Origin: Pithys albifrons albifrons
Taxonomy: Eukaryota; Chordata; Aves; Passeriformes; Thamnophilidae
Assembly (NCBI RefSeq): GCF_047495875.1
Contig: NC_092497.1
Location: 210,266 to 274,265, forward strand
Direction: 5' to 3'
Length of the DNA stretch: 64,000 bases
Position numbers and translations under genes: made by a program. Each line of letters opens with the position of its first letter. Position 1 is the first letter of the stretch. The notes below the pieces were generated by a model. That model saw only the letters and a program-made list of their open reading frames with translations. It made no database searches and had not been told where the DNA came from. Shown here one piece after another: positions 11,511-25,037 of the stretch.

Positions 11511-14424
11511 TTTTTTCTTTTAGTTTGGTGCATGTCCATGACATCCAAACAAGTGTCTTTGAAACATTCTTCACCCTCTATTCAGAGTCTGAACACTGAG
11601 AGATGTGGGTTCAGTCCTGGCTGATACTGGGGAGTTAATGGCATTCTGAGGCTTGAATTCCCTCTTTGTCATTTTAGTTAAGTGGAGGAGTTCTGAATTG
11701 AATCTATTCAAGCTGAGAAAGCCCTGAAATACTTATTTCTCTTTTTTGCACAGGTGATCTAATGTTCCAGCTGTTAGAAAAGGCAACATGCTCCTGCAGA
11801 GGGAGGAAGTGGGTGGCGAGTCTTGGTCCTTTAAAGAACACCTGTGTACTTGTTGTGTTGTGTGCTTGAGGTGTCTGCTGGGAGTGTGTGTTGGCAGCAC
11901 AGAACCTGGAAAAGGCTGGGAGTTTGGGTGCTCACCTGCCTATGGCACTTCTGTACTGGCCTGCCTTGAGGCTTGGACCTTTAACTCTTGGTACTTTGCC
12001 TGCTTCAAGACGGATTTTTGGGTTTAGAGATACCTGTTTTCTCTGGATATGGAACACAGGCTTTTCTATATTGCCCCAGTTTCATCAGGTAAGAAGGGAA
12101 CTGAGCCTTCAATTTTGATTTCACTTAAGCAAGAGGGAAAAGGTACAGATTTAAAGCAAAGGAAGTGGCAAAATGAGTACTCAGTTAGCAGCTGTCTGTG
12201 TGTTTTCATTAAGCATGTGGTCCCTGTAATCTACAAAAAGCAGTGAGTTGTATTTAACTTCTCAATATAAGCAGCAGATAGAGCACGTGCCCAGGGTGGA
12301 GTTACTGGGGAGGTACTGACTGTCTTGTGTCCTCCAGAGTTTTGTTGCTTGTCTTCTGTGCTTCTCAGCAGCTTCAGTGCCAGCACAGGCTCATTAACTT
12401 GTAAAGAACTTCTTGTAGTCTTCCATTTTGAAGTTAGCACTGGAAAGCCTTGTCCTGTTTGGAAGGGCATGACCTGCAGGGCCAGACGGCTCAGCAGTCC
12501 CTCCACAAGCCAGTTTTCAGCTTTGTTGCCTTCTCAGGCAATCAGCAGTTCCAGGCAGAAGATGTTGGCAGTGATTCTATAGGGATCAAGGTCTAAAGCA
12601 AAAACTGAAGGCCAAAGTTAGAGAATTTCTTTTCAGTGAAGACCAACAGCCCCAAGTTTTAGCAGGTAACACTTCCCATACACTTGGAGAAGACCATGAG
12701 ACCCAACACCGGCAAAGGCAGCGGGCCATGTCGGATTTACCAAGTGCACAGCACAGACACACTGATGGTCCCTGGCCCAGTTAGGAGTGTTTGAAGGAAA
12801 GACAAACCAACCACTGCAAGTGGACTCGAGGCATTTGGCACTAAGTAATGATGTTGTGGGACAATATTCAAATGTTCAGTCACAGCACAGAGCAAATGCT
12901 AACAATGTCTTATCTTGAACTCCTCTTGTAGCAGGCTGACTTTTGTAATCAAGGTCAGAGTTGATCAGATGTCAAAAGCTGATTCTGCCTAAAAATTCTT
13001 GTAACTTATGCATAGTTCTGAAAGTGCACAGTTATTATAAATATGAATTCTGTTTTAAGGAAAATGCTTCCTAGGCATTTGTAATATATCAAAGTAGTTT
13101 CATTGGTATTTGGAATTCATGCTTCTGAGTGACACTCAATTTCAAAAAGAAATTTAAAGTTTCTTGTTTAATCACTAATAATCCAGGATTACAGAATGTC
13201 CTGCCTTTTTTCTTTTTTTTTTTTTTATAGTAATAGGGCTGCTTTAATTAGAAAGGCTGTAATATAGATTAAAGCATTAGGCAAACTGGAATCCTCCCAT
13301 CTCTCAGTTCTCAGTGAAATTATGAGAGTGCAGATAGAACCATTTAGATAATCAAAATTACAGAATGTTTCACTAAGGCATGTGCAATCAGTCATAGTAG
13401 GATGTTCAAAACCCAAAATCATGACCTTTTGTGACCCAGCAGGTGATTTTCTTTCCCAAAATAGTCTATGACCTAGGTAGAAGATCTGCAAATCTTCACC
13501 TGAATAGACCTGGTGAGTGTAACAATGTGAATAAAAGTTTGGAAGATGAGGACCTAGAGAAACAACCACAACCAAAAGGCATCCAGACTGTCTTGCAGCA
13601 CACAGAGTCAGTCAGATGTCACCTTTACTGACAGGTAGGGTTAAAAACAGGAGGTGTTCTGTGCAGCACCAAAGCAGGGATCCAGACAGAGCCAGCCTTG
13701 GGAAGAGCCGATATAAAAGAAGCCAAGGAAACACAATTAGGAAGATACAATTTGCTTTTTTAGGAGGTTGCTTTCTTGAGAAAGAAGTGTGTGTAGCAAT
13801 AATGCCCCGTTCATCTGTGAGACATACCAACTGTATGACAAGTGGATGAAGAAAAACCATTCAATGTACTTCCTGTCCAATGTGATAAAAGATTAATGCA
13901 TAAATAGGATCAGGTTTTTTGCTTAATGAATTCCATTTTTCAAATCGTGTAAATAGCAAAGGGGTTCCTCCTCAGTGGCTTAAATTTTATGATTTTAGTA
14001 TGGCCATCCAGTCAGGCAGGGTTTTGGTTGAGATCTCTGCCGTGTTTCAGGGAGTGTTTTGATCTCTGTGAAAGTGAGAGAGAGCTTCAAGCCTGAAGAC
14101 ATCAAAATGCTATTGCACACTGTAATTGATTTGTGTGTGTGTATTATTAGCTTAAGGTATTAATACAAAAAGTAGGTAGCTGCATCTAATGATTTTTTTG
14201 GAGTAATCTGAACCATCTGCCTCCAGATATTAAGGAGTTCACTCTTTAATCCAGATTATGGCTGACAAACTGGTTTTGGCATTCACGTTTCACTAGCACT
14301 GTGCCCTTGAAGAGCTGATGTGGCTGTAGAAACTCTCTTGCTCACAACTGTTGGTTTTTAAAACATTTTCGGTTTGGTTTTCTTATAGTTGTTTGCTTAT
14401 AGCTTTTTTTTTGTTTTTGAGAAG
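11511..14424. other. Spacer between LMAN1 and CPLX4
   Basis: Ordinary unique-looking, AT-leaning sequence with short T- and A-runs (for example 13208-13227). No exon, RNA gene or clear mobile element was recognised. It must hold the CPLX4 5' UTR and promoter close to 14424; no TATA box is obvious there. Confidence 0.5.
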
Positions 14425-14591
14425 ATGGCCTTTTTAATGAAAAGTATGTTGAGCAACCAGGTAAAGAATTTGGGACTTGGAGGTGGAGGGGAAGAAAGCA
14501 AAGAAGAAAGCACTCCTTCTGATCCAGCAGCAGCTGCAGGAATGACCAGAGAGGAGTATGAGGAATATCAAAAGCAAATGGTTGAGGAGAA
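14425..14591 (+). CDS. CPLX4: CPLX4 coding exon 1
   Basis: It starts with ATG at 14425 and ends with AA of a Lys codon; the donor GTGAGT starts at 14592. Reading on would meet TGA at once, so the splice is needed. Encodes residues 1-55 and part of 56. Confidence 0.95.
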
Positions 14592-17500
14592 GTGAGTACC
14601 TGTTCCCTTATTATCAGTATGGGCTGATTCTTGGTAACTTTGTGCAGATAAAAATAACCCAAGAAAAAGCCAAACATTCAGTTCTTCACTCATTTTTAAA
14701 GCAGATAAATTTTTGCTGAAAAGACTTTTCAAAATAAAAGTTCACCAACTGGAAATGATAAAGTATTTCCCCCTTCCCACTGCCCCATCCCCACCCTGCA
14801 GCTCTTTCTCTCTACTCTTTCCTGCTGTCTCCACAGCAAAATGTGCTGGATTCATTCCTAGTTGATGGTACTATGAAAATTTTCAAAGCTCTTTGTTGTA
14901 CAGGATTTAATTTTAAAATGTATATGATTTCTTCTCCTAGAACTCCATGTGGAGTACACTTTCAATACATAATATTTCTTGGTGCATTTATTATGGCAGA
15001 CATGAAAAGGTACTGAGTGCTGTGTTAAATGGATTATATTTATCTAGAGCAGAGTTTTAATATGGTTATTTTTTCTAAAGTCTGCTAAATAAAGCAGACC
15101 TTTTAAATCAATTAAATCTCAGTTTGGTCTGTAAATACTGTCACTGCCATTTGCTGTGTTTAAATATGAAAACAGAAGTAAAATGGAGGACTTGGTGTGG
15201 AGGAGTTCAAATCCTGCATAATTATAAATAAAACTATTGACTTTTAAATCTCAAATGCATCTGTTCCTCTAATGGTCAATTACATAATGGTTGTGTAAAT
15301 CCTTCTTGTAAGATGATTATGGGTGCCAGGTTAATGACTGACGGAATTCAAGGTATCCAGGTCTGTATTTAGCATCAGATGTTTCTGCCATGAAACCCTG
15401 AATAGGTGTCATCTGCTTTGGAATAAAACACAGAATGTTTTAGTATGTCTTTTGTCAAGGGATACTCAAATGAGAAATAACCACCTGCTGGCAGGAAGGC
15501 ACTTCATGGATTCCTAGGACAGGGAAATGCCTGGAAAAATATTTATTTCTATAACGTTTTCAAGGGGGACACGTGTCCTCCACATGCTGAACTGTACTGA
15601 AGAAATGGGGACAGGGAACTCCTGAAAGTACATTTAGGAACTGTCACAGGAACATTCAAATACTCTAAAGAGGCACGATCAGCTCAGGACGGTGCCCACC
15701 GGGGGGTTGTGTGTGAGATCTGCAAGGGCAGAGTGTGTTCCTGGTTCAGGGCTCTCGGGGGGTCGCTCAGGGTTCAGCTGTGCAGGAGTGGAGAGCAGAG
15801 AAGTAGAACTGCCTTGCTGAACTTACACTCAGGCAGAGTTTGAACCCATAACCCAACTGGCTTTGGGTTCTTCTCAAATTTTACATTTGTGGGGGGTTTC
15901 TTGTTGGTTTATTTGGGTTTGTTTGTTGGGAGGGTGGGTTGTTGTGCTTTTAGGGAGAAAGAAGTAAAAAACCTCATTTTGAAAGCAGAGGAAAAGTAGC
16001 ATTTCATCCTACAAGTAGCTTTTATGTGACAAAATACCTTTACTGAAACAAGATCAATTTTGCAATAGAATTTCCATGAAAATGCTACTGGGGAAAAAAA
16101 AGGTAAAGGGAGAGAGAGGTGGAAAGGTGAATGTTATCAAAAATTACCAAAAATCTTCAAGGAGACACATTTTGCAAATAAATACACAGTTAATCTAACA
16201 AAAATTTGTGCAGGCCAGTTCTTAAATCTAATGAAAACATTTTACAAAATGTAAAATAAAAAATAAGTGCTTTTCTATACAGGGAAGCTTTCAAATTCAT
16301 TACCATAGGAAATGATTGCCATTGTGAAACAATGAATGGACAAAGAAAAGATCAGGAAAATTCACAGGTGGCAGAGACCATCCAGTGCTATTAAGGACAA
16401 GGATGTAGAGCCCATGTCCATCTCCAGTTCTCTACACCACTGATGGTGGAAGCTGGGCAGTTTTGATACAGGATGCTTATGCTCCTAAACTCTTTCTCTG
16501 AATGCCCACTCCTGTTTACTGTTGGAGATGGGACTCTAGGACAGCTAAACTTTTGTTCTGACTCAGAAAGGCCTCTCTGCCCTTGTGTGTGCTGTTATAC
16601 TAAGAAAGGGTCATGTTTGTAGCACATGAGCATTGCCAGCAGCCACTGAGTGCCCTGGTGGAATTACCAAGGAATAACCTCAACTTGTCTGCTCTGCTTA
16701 TTGGAATTGTTCATTGTTGTAAGAACCAATAACAGGGAGTACAGGTACCAACTCCAGACACAGAGTGTCAGCTTATCCCTCCTCATTCCCAGGAGTCAAG
16801 GGAAGTGGTCTGAGGGCAAGCTCGGAGCACAGGAAGTCTGACCCCTTTGCACCACTTTATTGGTATTGCTCCTTTTGTGCCTTGGACAAGTTACTTTAGG
16901 AATAAGTCCTTCAGTGTAAAAGACTGTATTTTATTAGTATCTTGAGGGAACATTTTTTCTGATTTCCAGGATGGAAAGAGATGCAGCATTTGCACAGAAA
17001 AAAGCAGAGCGAGCCTGTCTGAGGGTTCACCTGAGAGAAAAGTACAGACTCCCTAAGGTAAGCCTGTAGCTCCTGAGCTCACCTCCTTCAGTGGCCAGTT
17101 TCAAACCACACTCACTGCCAGTGCATTGTTCTGCAATGGTAGCACTGCCTGCATTGCTGGGATCCCCACTGCAGCTCAGGGCAGAAGTGGAGAAGGCCAG
17201 AGCCATGGATTTCCCTACTGGCTACTTCTTTTAGACCTTTTTTCTCTGCTTAGTAGATGAATCTGTCAGAAAGGTTCTTGCAATCCTTCTCTGTCCTTTC
17301 AGATCTGAAAGAGGTGACTAGGCAAGTTGAGTACCTGGTCTGGTTTCTCCCCACCTTTAGTAAAAGGCTCTTAACTGGGCAACAGACAAGGGTTGGGGGA
17401 AAAAAAGCTACAAGCACATAAGCAAAGTCCTTGAAACTTCCTGTACAAGATCTATATTTGAGTTTTGCTAAACATCTGCAGGCTTATTTTTACTGTCTTC

Positions 17501-20500
17501 TCCCAAGAAGTGCAAAAGCAAACTACTCAGTCCTTTTTCTTTAGTGCTCCTGATTTTGTTTGTCAAATATTCCCAGGAAAACCAAAATCTAGAAAGCAAG
17601 AGCTTCAAGCAACAGAGAAATCTGGAGGTTTGCTAAAAGCAGGCAGCAGCTGCAGTAGCTTCTGGATCATGATAGAAAGCACAGACAGCATTTAGACTGA
17701 TAGCTTTTTCCTGACACAGAAACATCTGGATACAAACAAGGACCTCTCTCTACTGTATTTAAAGTGGTTTCCTGCTTTAGAGGGAAGACTTGGTCATCTG
17801 TTTTCTGCTCAGCTTTCTTGCTTTCAGGGATTTAAATGCAGAACTCTTGTTTATCAGAAATTTATCACAATACAGGCTTTAGCATAAGCATATGACAAAC
17901 ATCCACAGATCTCACTTACTTAAAATAAAATTAAAAAAAAAAAGGAAAGAAAAAAAATGGAAATGCGAATATGCTGAAGATAATTTCCTGTTGCAAGATG
18001 CTGACCCTTCCATAATGAAGAAGGTTGCTCTGCCTTCTAGGACTGTGAGCTGGAACTGAGGTTAGGTAAGGGAGTGAGAGCCAGAGAGGGATTCTGCAAA
18101 AAAATCAGGGAAAATTTGCCCATAACAGAAACATGAAGTGAATTCTTTCCATTCACTTTAACTGCAGGATCACTATGAAGGTCCCTAGACAGATCTCCCC
18201 ATGACAGTCTATTCTATGGGCATTGGTCAGGGATTCCCTCTCAGCTCCAGCACAAAGGAAGTAACTCGGGGTCCTGCTCCTGGAAAAGTTGTTACTGTGC
18301 TATTTTGCAAGTTTTGCCACGAGGAGAGTGGTAACACAGGACAGAGCAGTCTCTGTGGGGTTTGGATCACGAGTTTGTTCTGAACTGCCACTCCTGAGAT
18401 GTCTCATTTACATCCCTCAAGAAGCTGATGGTTCTCAGCAATTTGTTTATATTAGTACTCACCTGCCAGCTCTAAGTCACTACCACTTGTTTTCTGATCA
18501 ATACTTGCCAGTGCTTTTTTGATTAATTAAAATGCAGGAAGGTAAAGAATCCATCACATTTAACTGCTGTAAACTTAATTCTAAATTTAACTGCTAAAAA
18601 ATCTAGTGCTTAACCCAAGCAAGTCATTTAGGGACTCTGTCATCAACAGAAAGAGACCAGCACTTCCAGCCTCCTCTACCCAAACTTTCAAATAAGCACT
18701 CAAGGTGGAGCTGGGCCACCTCCCAGTGGCATGTGCCCCTCGCAGAGGGAGGCCAGGTGACAGCTGAATTCAAGTAAGATGTGCTCCATCCCTAAGAGCC
18801 CAATTCTTCAGTGCTGTAGCTGGAAAACATATCCTGAGGGTGAGTTTAATTACAGAAAGATTAATTATGCAAAAAAAATAAGTACAAGATTTTAAGTGGT
18901 TGATTGGATTGTAGGCCTAAATCTCTAAACACCAGCATTTTAATTAGCAGCTGAGTAGTACAATATCTTTAGGCTTTGTTGTTCCTTTGGAGTCAAATGC
19001 TGAGGCAGCTGTTGGGCAGCCCTTACCCATCACCTCACCACAGTTTTCAGCTGCAAGAGGGGCCTCTGGTTAAAGTTCCAGGGCACTTAACTGCCCAGCC
19101 CTCAGCGAGCTGGAGCTGGGTGTCTGATTTTGGAAGGCTCCCACCTGTCGTGTGAGGTGGTTCCACAGCCCCCCTTGGCTGACCCTCAGCCATGCAATGG
19201 TGATCTGCCCCATCTCCAGCAGCATCCTGGCTGTGGGATGCACTGAGTGCTCTTTAAGGACAAATTCAATAAAAACAGTAGAAGACTTGTCTCCAAGGTG
19301 GAAGAGTAGCTTTAAGCCAGCAAAGAATATTACAGGACATGCTTTTTTGCATTTGTTCCCTCTATATAGCATTTCTTGGTTTTCATCAGCCCCTATGAAA
19401 ACATATATCAGGAAGAAAATTAAATTATTACATGCACACTATATGCCCCTGAAAAAAAATTCAACTCTGTGATGCAACACTGTGGCAGGAAAATGCTCTC
19501 AGACTTGTGATAATGCGTTAATTAGTTTGAAAATTGAAAGTCATTTCAGATAGCCTAGTATGGGCTGGAAACACTGAATATTGCCAGCACCAATCACTAC
19601 CACACATGGTAGATGAATGCATGAAATTCAGGACTAAGCAGGGCCCCTTTGCAGTGTAAAATCGAAAGGTCCATGCTATCTGGGCCAGATTTATAAGAGA
19701 AAGTAGACCCTTAATGAACCTAATCCTATTAACAGAGTTGTCAACTTAGGTTTGTCATCAGAAAGATGTTTTTAGCCATGAGATATTTGATCTGTGGAAA
19801 ACTTCTTCATCTTTGGAGTATTCAATCTGTGACGTTCATAAAAAAGTTACATAAATTAATATTTTAATTAACAAACAAACAAATAAACAAAACCCCAAAC
19901 TCTCTTAACCACTGACTGCCTTTTTAAACCACAAAACCATATCCTTTAAACCATATCCTTTGCCACTGGGAGTTGGAGAAGGAATTTCCCCTGTGATATG
20001 AGATGGTGACCACCTTCTGCTTTCACTGTCTATCGTCTCTCGCTCTTCTTCATCTCGTTTCCAATACACTCAATGTTACAAAATAAACACTGGCACTTGG
20101 TCTCATTGGCATCTTAATTTGGACAGAGGACTTTAAAATCAAATCTGTAACAAAGCAGCTGTTTAGACTGTTTTCTGCTCACACCTGTGTATCACGTGAA
20201 CGTAAAAAACTCTGTGTTATATTGCATCTGTAACAGAAAAGATCTGAGACTGACTATTTAGATGCATAATCAGCATAAAAAAATATCACCACGCACTAGG
20301 ACTCTGTTGCCTATGCTGCTGAATTGTCAGAATAATGTCTGACCCAGTTCTGGCCTGGGCATCCTCCCAAGCAGCTTCCAGGGCCAGTTTGAGAGTTAGG
20401 ACAGGCATTCCCAGTTAGATGGGACCACCCTGTCTGATAGGCCAAGAGACTCCAGTAGCATCTTGGTGGGTTTTTCCAGGCCAGCTGGCCTTGGGGCAAG

Positions 20501-23041
20501 AGACCAGTGCCAGGCATATTTAATTCACTAGAACAGATATTACATCTGTGTTCTCAAAGATCCTGTAAGGGTGGCTGAACACCTGCAGAGACCTGGAGCC
20601 TATGGAAATTAAAGTCATCAGGAGAGATCCACTGAGTCCAGTGGAATTTGCCAGGCCCCAGGGCTGTCTGTACAGGCTTACCAGAGCCCACAGCTCCAGC
20701 TGTCTGTCCACGAGGTCTGCCTGTTTTGGGTGCTCTCTGTAGTGCAAGGTGAGTGTATCCTGATGCAGGGTAGTGACTCTGTCGCCGGCCTTGGAAAAAT
20801 CTCTCCTTATAAGAAAGCAAGTTTAACTTTTTTTCACCAGACTTAAAAAAAACCCCAACAGGTAAAATCAGAAACTTAATCCCACAAGTCCATTTCAAAT
20901 CAAAGTAAACAATAATCAAATCTGCCAAATTTTAGAAGAAATGGAAGAGGCCATACACATATTATGTGCTTCTTTGCTTCTTGTTGAGCAATCCCACTCT
21001 GTTGAAGCTCATTCTAGGTCTGTTCAAGGACAAGTTCAATGCCAAGTGGGTAGAGACAGGTGACTTGGGCAGAATTGTACTGCTTTAGGCAATACCTGAA
21101 TATGTTCTTCCTTGGTCAGGGGACACTTTGGACCCCCAAACTGCTGTGCATCACATCTCAGACTTAAGTAGGACAGTAGGCTTTGGCACAGGAACATGCC
21201 AGACAATTGTTCACATTGCCAAACATGTGAAATCACCGTGGTAATGTGCAGTGGTGAGGCCTTAAATTATGAGTAGTTCTAAAGAAAAGAACATGTGTGA
21301 TTGTCTGCTTAGGGACACCTTTCAGTAATTAGCACAGTACCATTTTATCATCCTTTATTGCTACTTGGGAGGATTTCAAAAGGGCTAACACTCCTGATAG
21401 CCAGCACTTGCTGATTAAAAGCTTAACACCCGTTTTCCTGCTACACAACCAATAAAGAACACCTCTGCTGATTCAGATATTGTTTCTAACTCCCACAGAT
21501 CTGACAGCAGCAACCTTTACTCAAAGGGATGAAGAGATCTGCTCATCCATTTTAGCCACATAGTAGTAACAAATCCTGATAGAGCTCTCCATAGTTTCAT
21601 AGGAAGTATGGGGAGAAATCAGGTTAAAGGGAAGTACAGTTATTGCAAACATAAAGCTGGGCAAATATGTAACACTAAATAGTGTCTATGCAGTTGACCA
21701 TCCCAGTCTGCTTGTCCTTGCTAAGGCCTGAAACGACACAGACATTGCTCATATAAGTCTGTCCATTCATTCTTGCATTCATTCATGCAAACCCCAGACC
21801 TCTCACTATCAAAAACACCTCCTGCTGATAGTATTGCTGCTTATTCATATCAGGCCTTTGCTGCTGTCATGCTTCATTTTGGAGATGTAATGAGGCATTA
21901 ATGCTTATCTTTGATGTGTGAACTGTGTCAAAATATCCCATTCTTCTGAGCTCTGGATCCATCAGAATTAACAATAAAATGTGAACAAAATCACCATTGT
22001 TGGAAAAATTGACACAGCCTCACTGATGGACCGTTTCAGGGGGCAGGCAGGAAGCAAGTGTGTGCAGTGCTCACTGCATCCCGGCCCTTTAATTGCTTAA
22101 CCAGTTCCTTCTGTCTCCTTTTGCTTTCTCAGATGCACACCCACCCTCCACCCTCTCCTTTGTTGTCCAAGTCTGCCTATTGCCCCCCTTACCAGCACTG
22201 CAGCACTGTTCTGATTATGTGCCAGGCAGCCCCTGCCCTTCAGCACAGCTCAGAGGCCAATCAAAGACCCAGACAGAGTTTGGACATGCTTCAGGAAGAT
22301 GAGGACCCTTCTACCAGTAATTCTTTCCTAAGTTTAATGCATCTCTCTTCTGGAATGCTTCAGTTTAGTTTTAATACCTAAAAATCCCCACCAACAACAG
22401 GGAAATGGTAGCCCCAGTTTTTCTAGAGCTGTTGCTTCACAGAGCAGCAGCTGAGGGGCCCAGCCCTGCTGGATACGAATAAGTTGGAATGGAATTCCTG
22501 CATGTTAGCACAGTCAACACACATGTCAACGATGTCTAAAATGGCAAGTGACACTGAGAGCTTCAGTTTTGATAGTGCTGAAGCCCTTCAAATATACAGC
22601 AGACGTTGTCTGAGAAATCCTGGAACTTGAATGGACACTGATTGAGACCCTGAATTCACACGTTGCACCCAAAAACTTTGACTGAAAAATCTGTGCCTCT
22701 ATTTTGGTTCTCCCTAAAAAACAAATGAGTGAACAAAAAAGAAACTCATCCTTTAATCCTGAGAGAGCAGAAATACTCTCATGTGCTGTTTTATTTTCTG
22801 TTTTTTGTATCAGAGTGAATTGGATGAGAATCAAATACAGATGGCTGGAGATGATGTGGGTTTGCCAGAAGACCTGCAGAAGATGGTGGCAGAAGATCAG
22901 GAGGAGGAAGAGGACAAAGACTCTATCCTGGGACAGCTGCAGAACATACAGAATATGGACATGGATGCAATCAAAGAAAAGGCACAAGCCACCTTCACTG
23001 AAATAAAACAGGCAGCTGAGCAGAAATGTTCTGTGATGTAG
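14425..23041 (+). CDS. CPLX4: CPLX4, complexin 4
   Basis: Complexin 4 binds assembled SNARE complexes and controls synaptic vesicle fusion at retinal ribbon synapses of photoreceptors and bipolar cells. Three coding exons, 14425-14591, 16970-17057 and 22814-23041, join to 160 codons plus TAG, the same length as human CPLX4. Residues 1-39 are a Gly/Glu-rich N-terminus. Residues 40-85 ([11 protein letters not shown] to REKYRLPK) form the accessory and central SNARE-binding helices. An acidic stretch follows ([10 protein letters not shown]). The protein ends CSVM, a CaaX box for farnesylation, which sets CPLX3/4 apart from CPLX1/2. The start ATG at 14425 gives the family N-terminus MAF.. with a purine at -3. 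It lies between LMAN1 and RAX on the same strand, as in other vertebrates. Confidence 0.97.
14592..22813 (+). other. CPLX4: CPLX4 introns 1 and 2
   Basis: Intron 1 (14592-16969) and intron 2 (17058-22813) hold AT-rich unique-looking sequence. No further exon was recognised; several short ORFs there show no family likeness. No clear mobile element was seen. Confidence 0.6.
16970..17057 (+). CDS. CPLX4: CPLX4 coding exon 2
   Basis: The acceptor TTTCCAG ends at 16969 and the donor GTAAGC starts at 17058. It encodes [20 protein letters not shown] to RLPK, the core of the central helix. Confidence 0.96.
22814..23041 (+). CDS. CPLX4: CPLX4 coding exon 3 with CaaX end
   Basis: The acceptor TGTATCAG ends at 22813. 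It encodes [16 protein letters not shown] through to AEQKCSVM, then TAG at 23039-23041. Confidence 0.97.
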   Translation, partial: SELDENQIQMAGDDVGLPEDLQKMVAEDQEEEEDKDSILGQLQNIQNMDMDAIKEKAQATFTEIKQAAEQKCSVM

Positions 23042-23427
23042 AAGAGCCACCACTACCCAAGAGCTGTGACTTCAGTCTTGTCTCACCAGGGCTGCAGAGC
23101 GAGGGCAGGCAGAGGGATGCACTTAGCTCTATAGCATTCAATGTAAATATAGGAAAGTGAGGAGAGAGAGACTTAAAACCCTGAGGGGAGGGTGAAAATT
23201 TATGTGTTGGGACTGCCTAGGATGAAATTAGAAGTGATCCTCAATTCTTAATATAACATTTTTTCCCCATGGAAAAAATGGCCTCGAAGAAGTAAATATT
23301 GGGGAAAAAATGTGCCTTTTCCCATTTTTTCAAAGTCATCAAATGTTCTTATATGCATATTTTTTAGCAAAATTGTACTTCTGATACATCACATACAGGT
23401 AACCACTCATTTAATACTGCTTTGGGA

Positions 23428-23433
23428 AATAAA
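23428..23433 (+). terminator. CPLX4: Poly(A) signal AATAAA, CPLX4
   Basis: First canonical AATAAA after the CPLX4 stop, about 390 nt downstream, in an AT-rich setting. A second copy is near 23870. The 3' UTR would be 23042 to about 23450. Confidence 0.55.
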
Positions 23434-24183
23434 TGCATATATTTCTTATAAAAATGTCTGCTTCAAACATTTTGAAACAAACACAATATTCAAATGCTGA
23501 CATTTGCTGCAAAAACACTTATAAGATTTTTTTTACTATCTCTTTACTAAATGTAACAAAAGGCAAAAAGTAACTCCATGGCTTGGGACACAAATGCTGT
23601 CATATGTAATGCTGAGTGGGAACTTGCAGGAAACCAAGGCTTGGTAGCTGTCAGGTGCCCTGGGCTGTAGCAGTGCAGGCTTCTCCAGGCTGCTTCTGTC
23701 TCTCAGTCTCTTGGTCCTCAAAGGCAGTTCAAACATCAAGGGGCAGTAGTGACTCTGCTGCATGCTACGTGTGCCAAACTCTGGGGCTTGGGCTACGAGC
23801 ACAGAACTTGTACAGGTTAAAACGAGCTCACCCCCTTGATTCTGGGCGTTATCTCCACTGAAGGCTAAAATAAACCTGGCCCACCTGGAAGATTACACTA
23901 TGGTAGGGCACCTAAACTTGGAGGGAAAGCATGGCTTTCACTTGTGCTAAATCTGACTGAGGCTATGGGACAGGCAGGCTGCTACTCCCGAGGGGCTCAG
24001 GTATTCTAGAAAAGGAAGGGCTTTGTAAGGTCTCCAAGAACTAGCCTGAGAAACAGATTTGGAAATTAATGTATGTAGCACCTTCCTACAGGTTTATAAG
24101 TCTCATTCTCTCTCTCTGTTTCTGTCTCCACCTAATCAAGTAAAAATATTAATTTTAAATGAACAAATGCAGTAAGTATGGTT

Positions 24184-24310
24184 TGTCTCCTTTCTTTCTC
24201 TTTCCCTCCCCCTCTTCCGCCCTTCCTCCCTTCTCCCCTTCCTTCCTCCCTCCATTCCTTCCCCTTCCTTTTTCTCTTTGTCTTTTCTCTCTCTCTTTCT
24301 ACCCCTTTGT
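24184..24310 (+). repeat. Polypyrimidine (CT-rich) tract
   Basis: About 125 bases that are almost only C and T, mixed from TTCC, CTTT and CCCT blocks, with very few purines. It lies about 0.8 kb downstream of the CPLX4 poly(A) signal. A homopurine-homopyrimidine run of this length can form triplex DNA. Confidence 0.85.
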
Positions 24311-25037
24311 CCACACCTGGACAGGAGGACAAATTCTCCTTCTTGGCAAAGTCAGTTCTGCAGTGAGGTGGAGAGCAGGGCAGGGGAGAGAGGTCCCCTC
24401 CTGCTCCAGCAGGTGCTGGGTGCCAAGATGGCCAGGGAGGGTCACCCTGGCACCTTCTGCTGCAGCACTGGCACCAGCACTACACGGGAAAAGGCCAGAG
24501 AAAATCACCTACTTTTAAGAAGCTCGTTATCATCGACAGTTATAATGGTGCCCACCTCCCTGGCTAAAAAAGGATAGAGACAGCACTGTACAGCTTTATG
24601 TGTTCTTAATATATGAATTTTATTTTATTTAATATATGTTTTATTAACCTAGGCAAATATATTTATTTGTATGTCTTCTACCTATTTTCTACTAGAATCC
24701 TTTATAGCATTTCAAGCTGATTGTCATCTTTTCCCTAATGTTACTGATGAGCACAGAGACACTTTCCAAAAACACTCCTCCCAAACATATGCTGAAATGT
24801 GCTTGGTAGGTAGTTCCTAGTTTCCCTGAATGCAGCCAGTTTCCTAACAGTAAAAAGGCTGAGATTCCTTCCTACAAATAGAGCAAGATATAAACCAAGC
24901 TGGTGCCTGTTTTGCTTGCCAGTGAGTGAATTTCTTTCATGTGATGGTGTGAGGCAACTTCTGCTGCCTCCCCCACACAGCAGCTCCTTGGCTGGGTTTG
25001 CACAGAAGCCTCAGCTCTGGTGGTTGAAGGGCCCCAG

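Noticed and set aside
22058..22381. 107-codon ORF in CPLX4 intron 2
   Set aside because: No family likeness, no splice-site support, and CPLX4 is complete without it.
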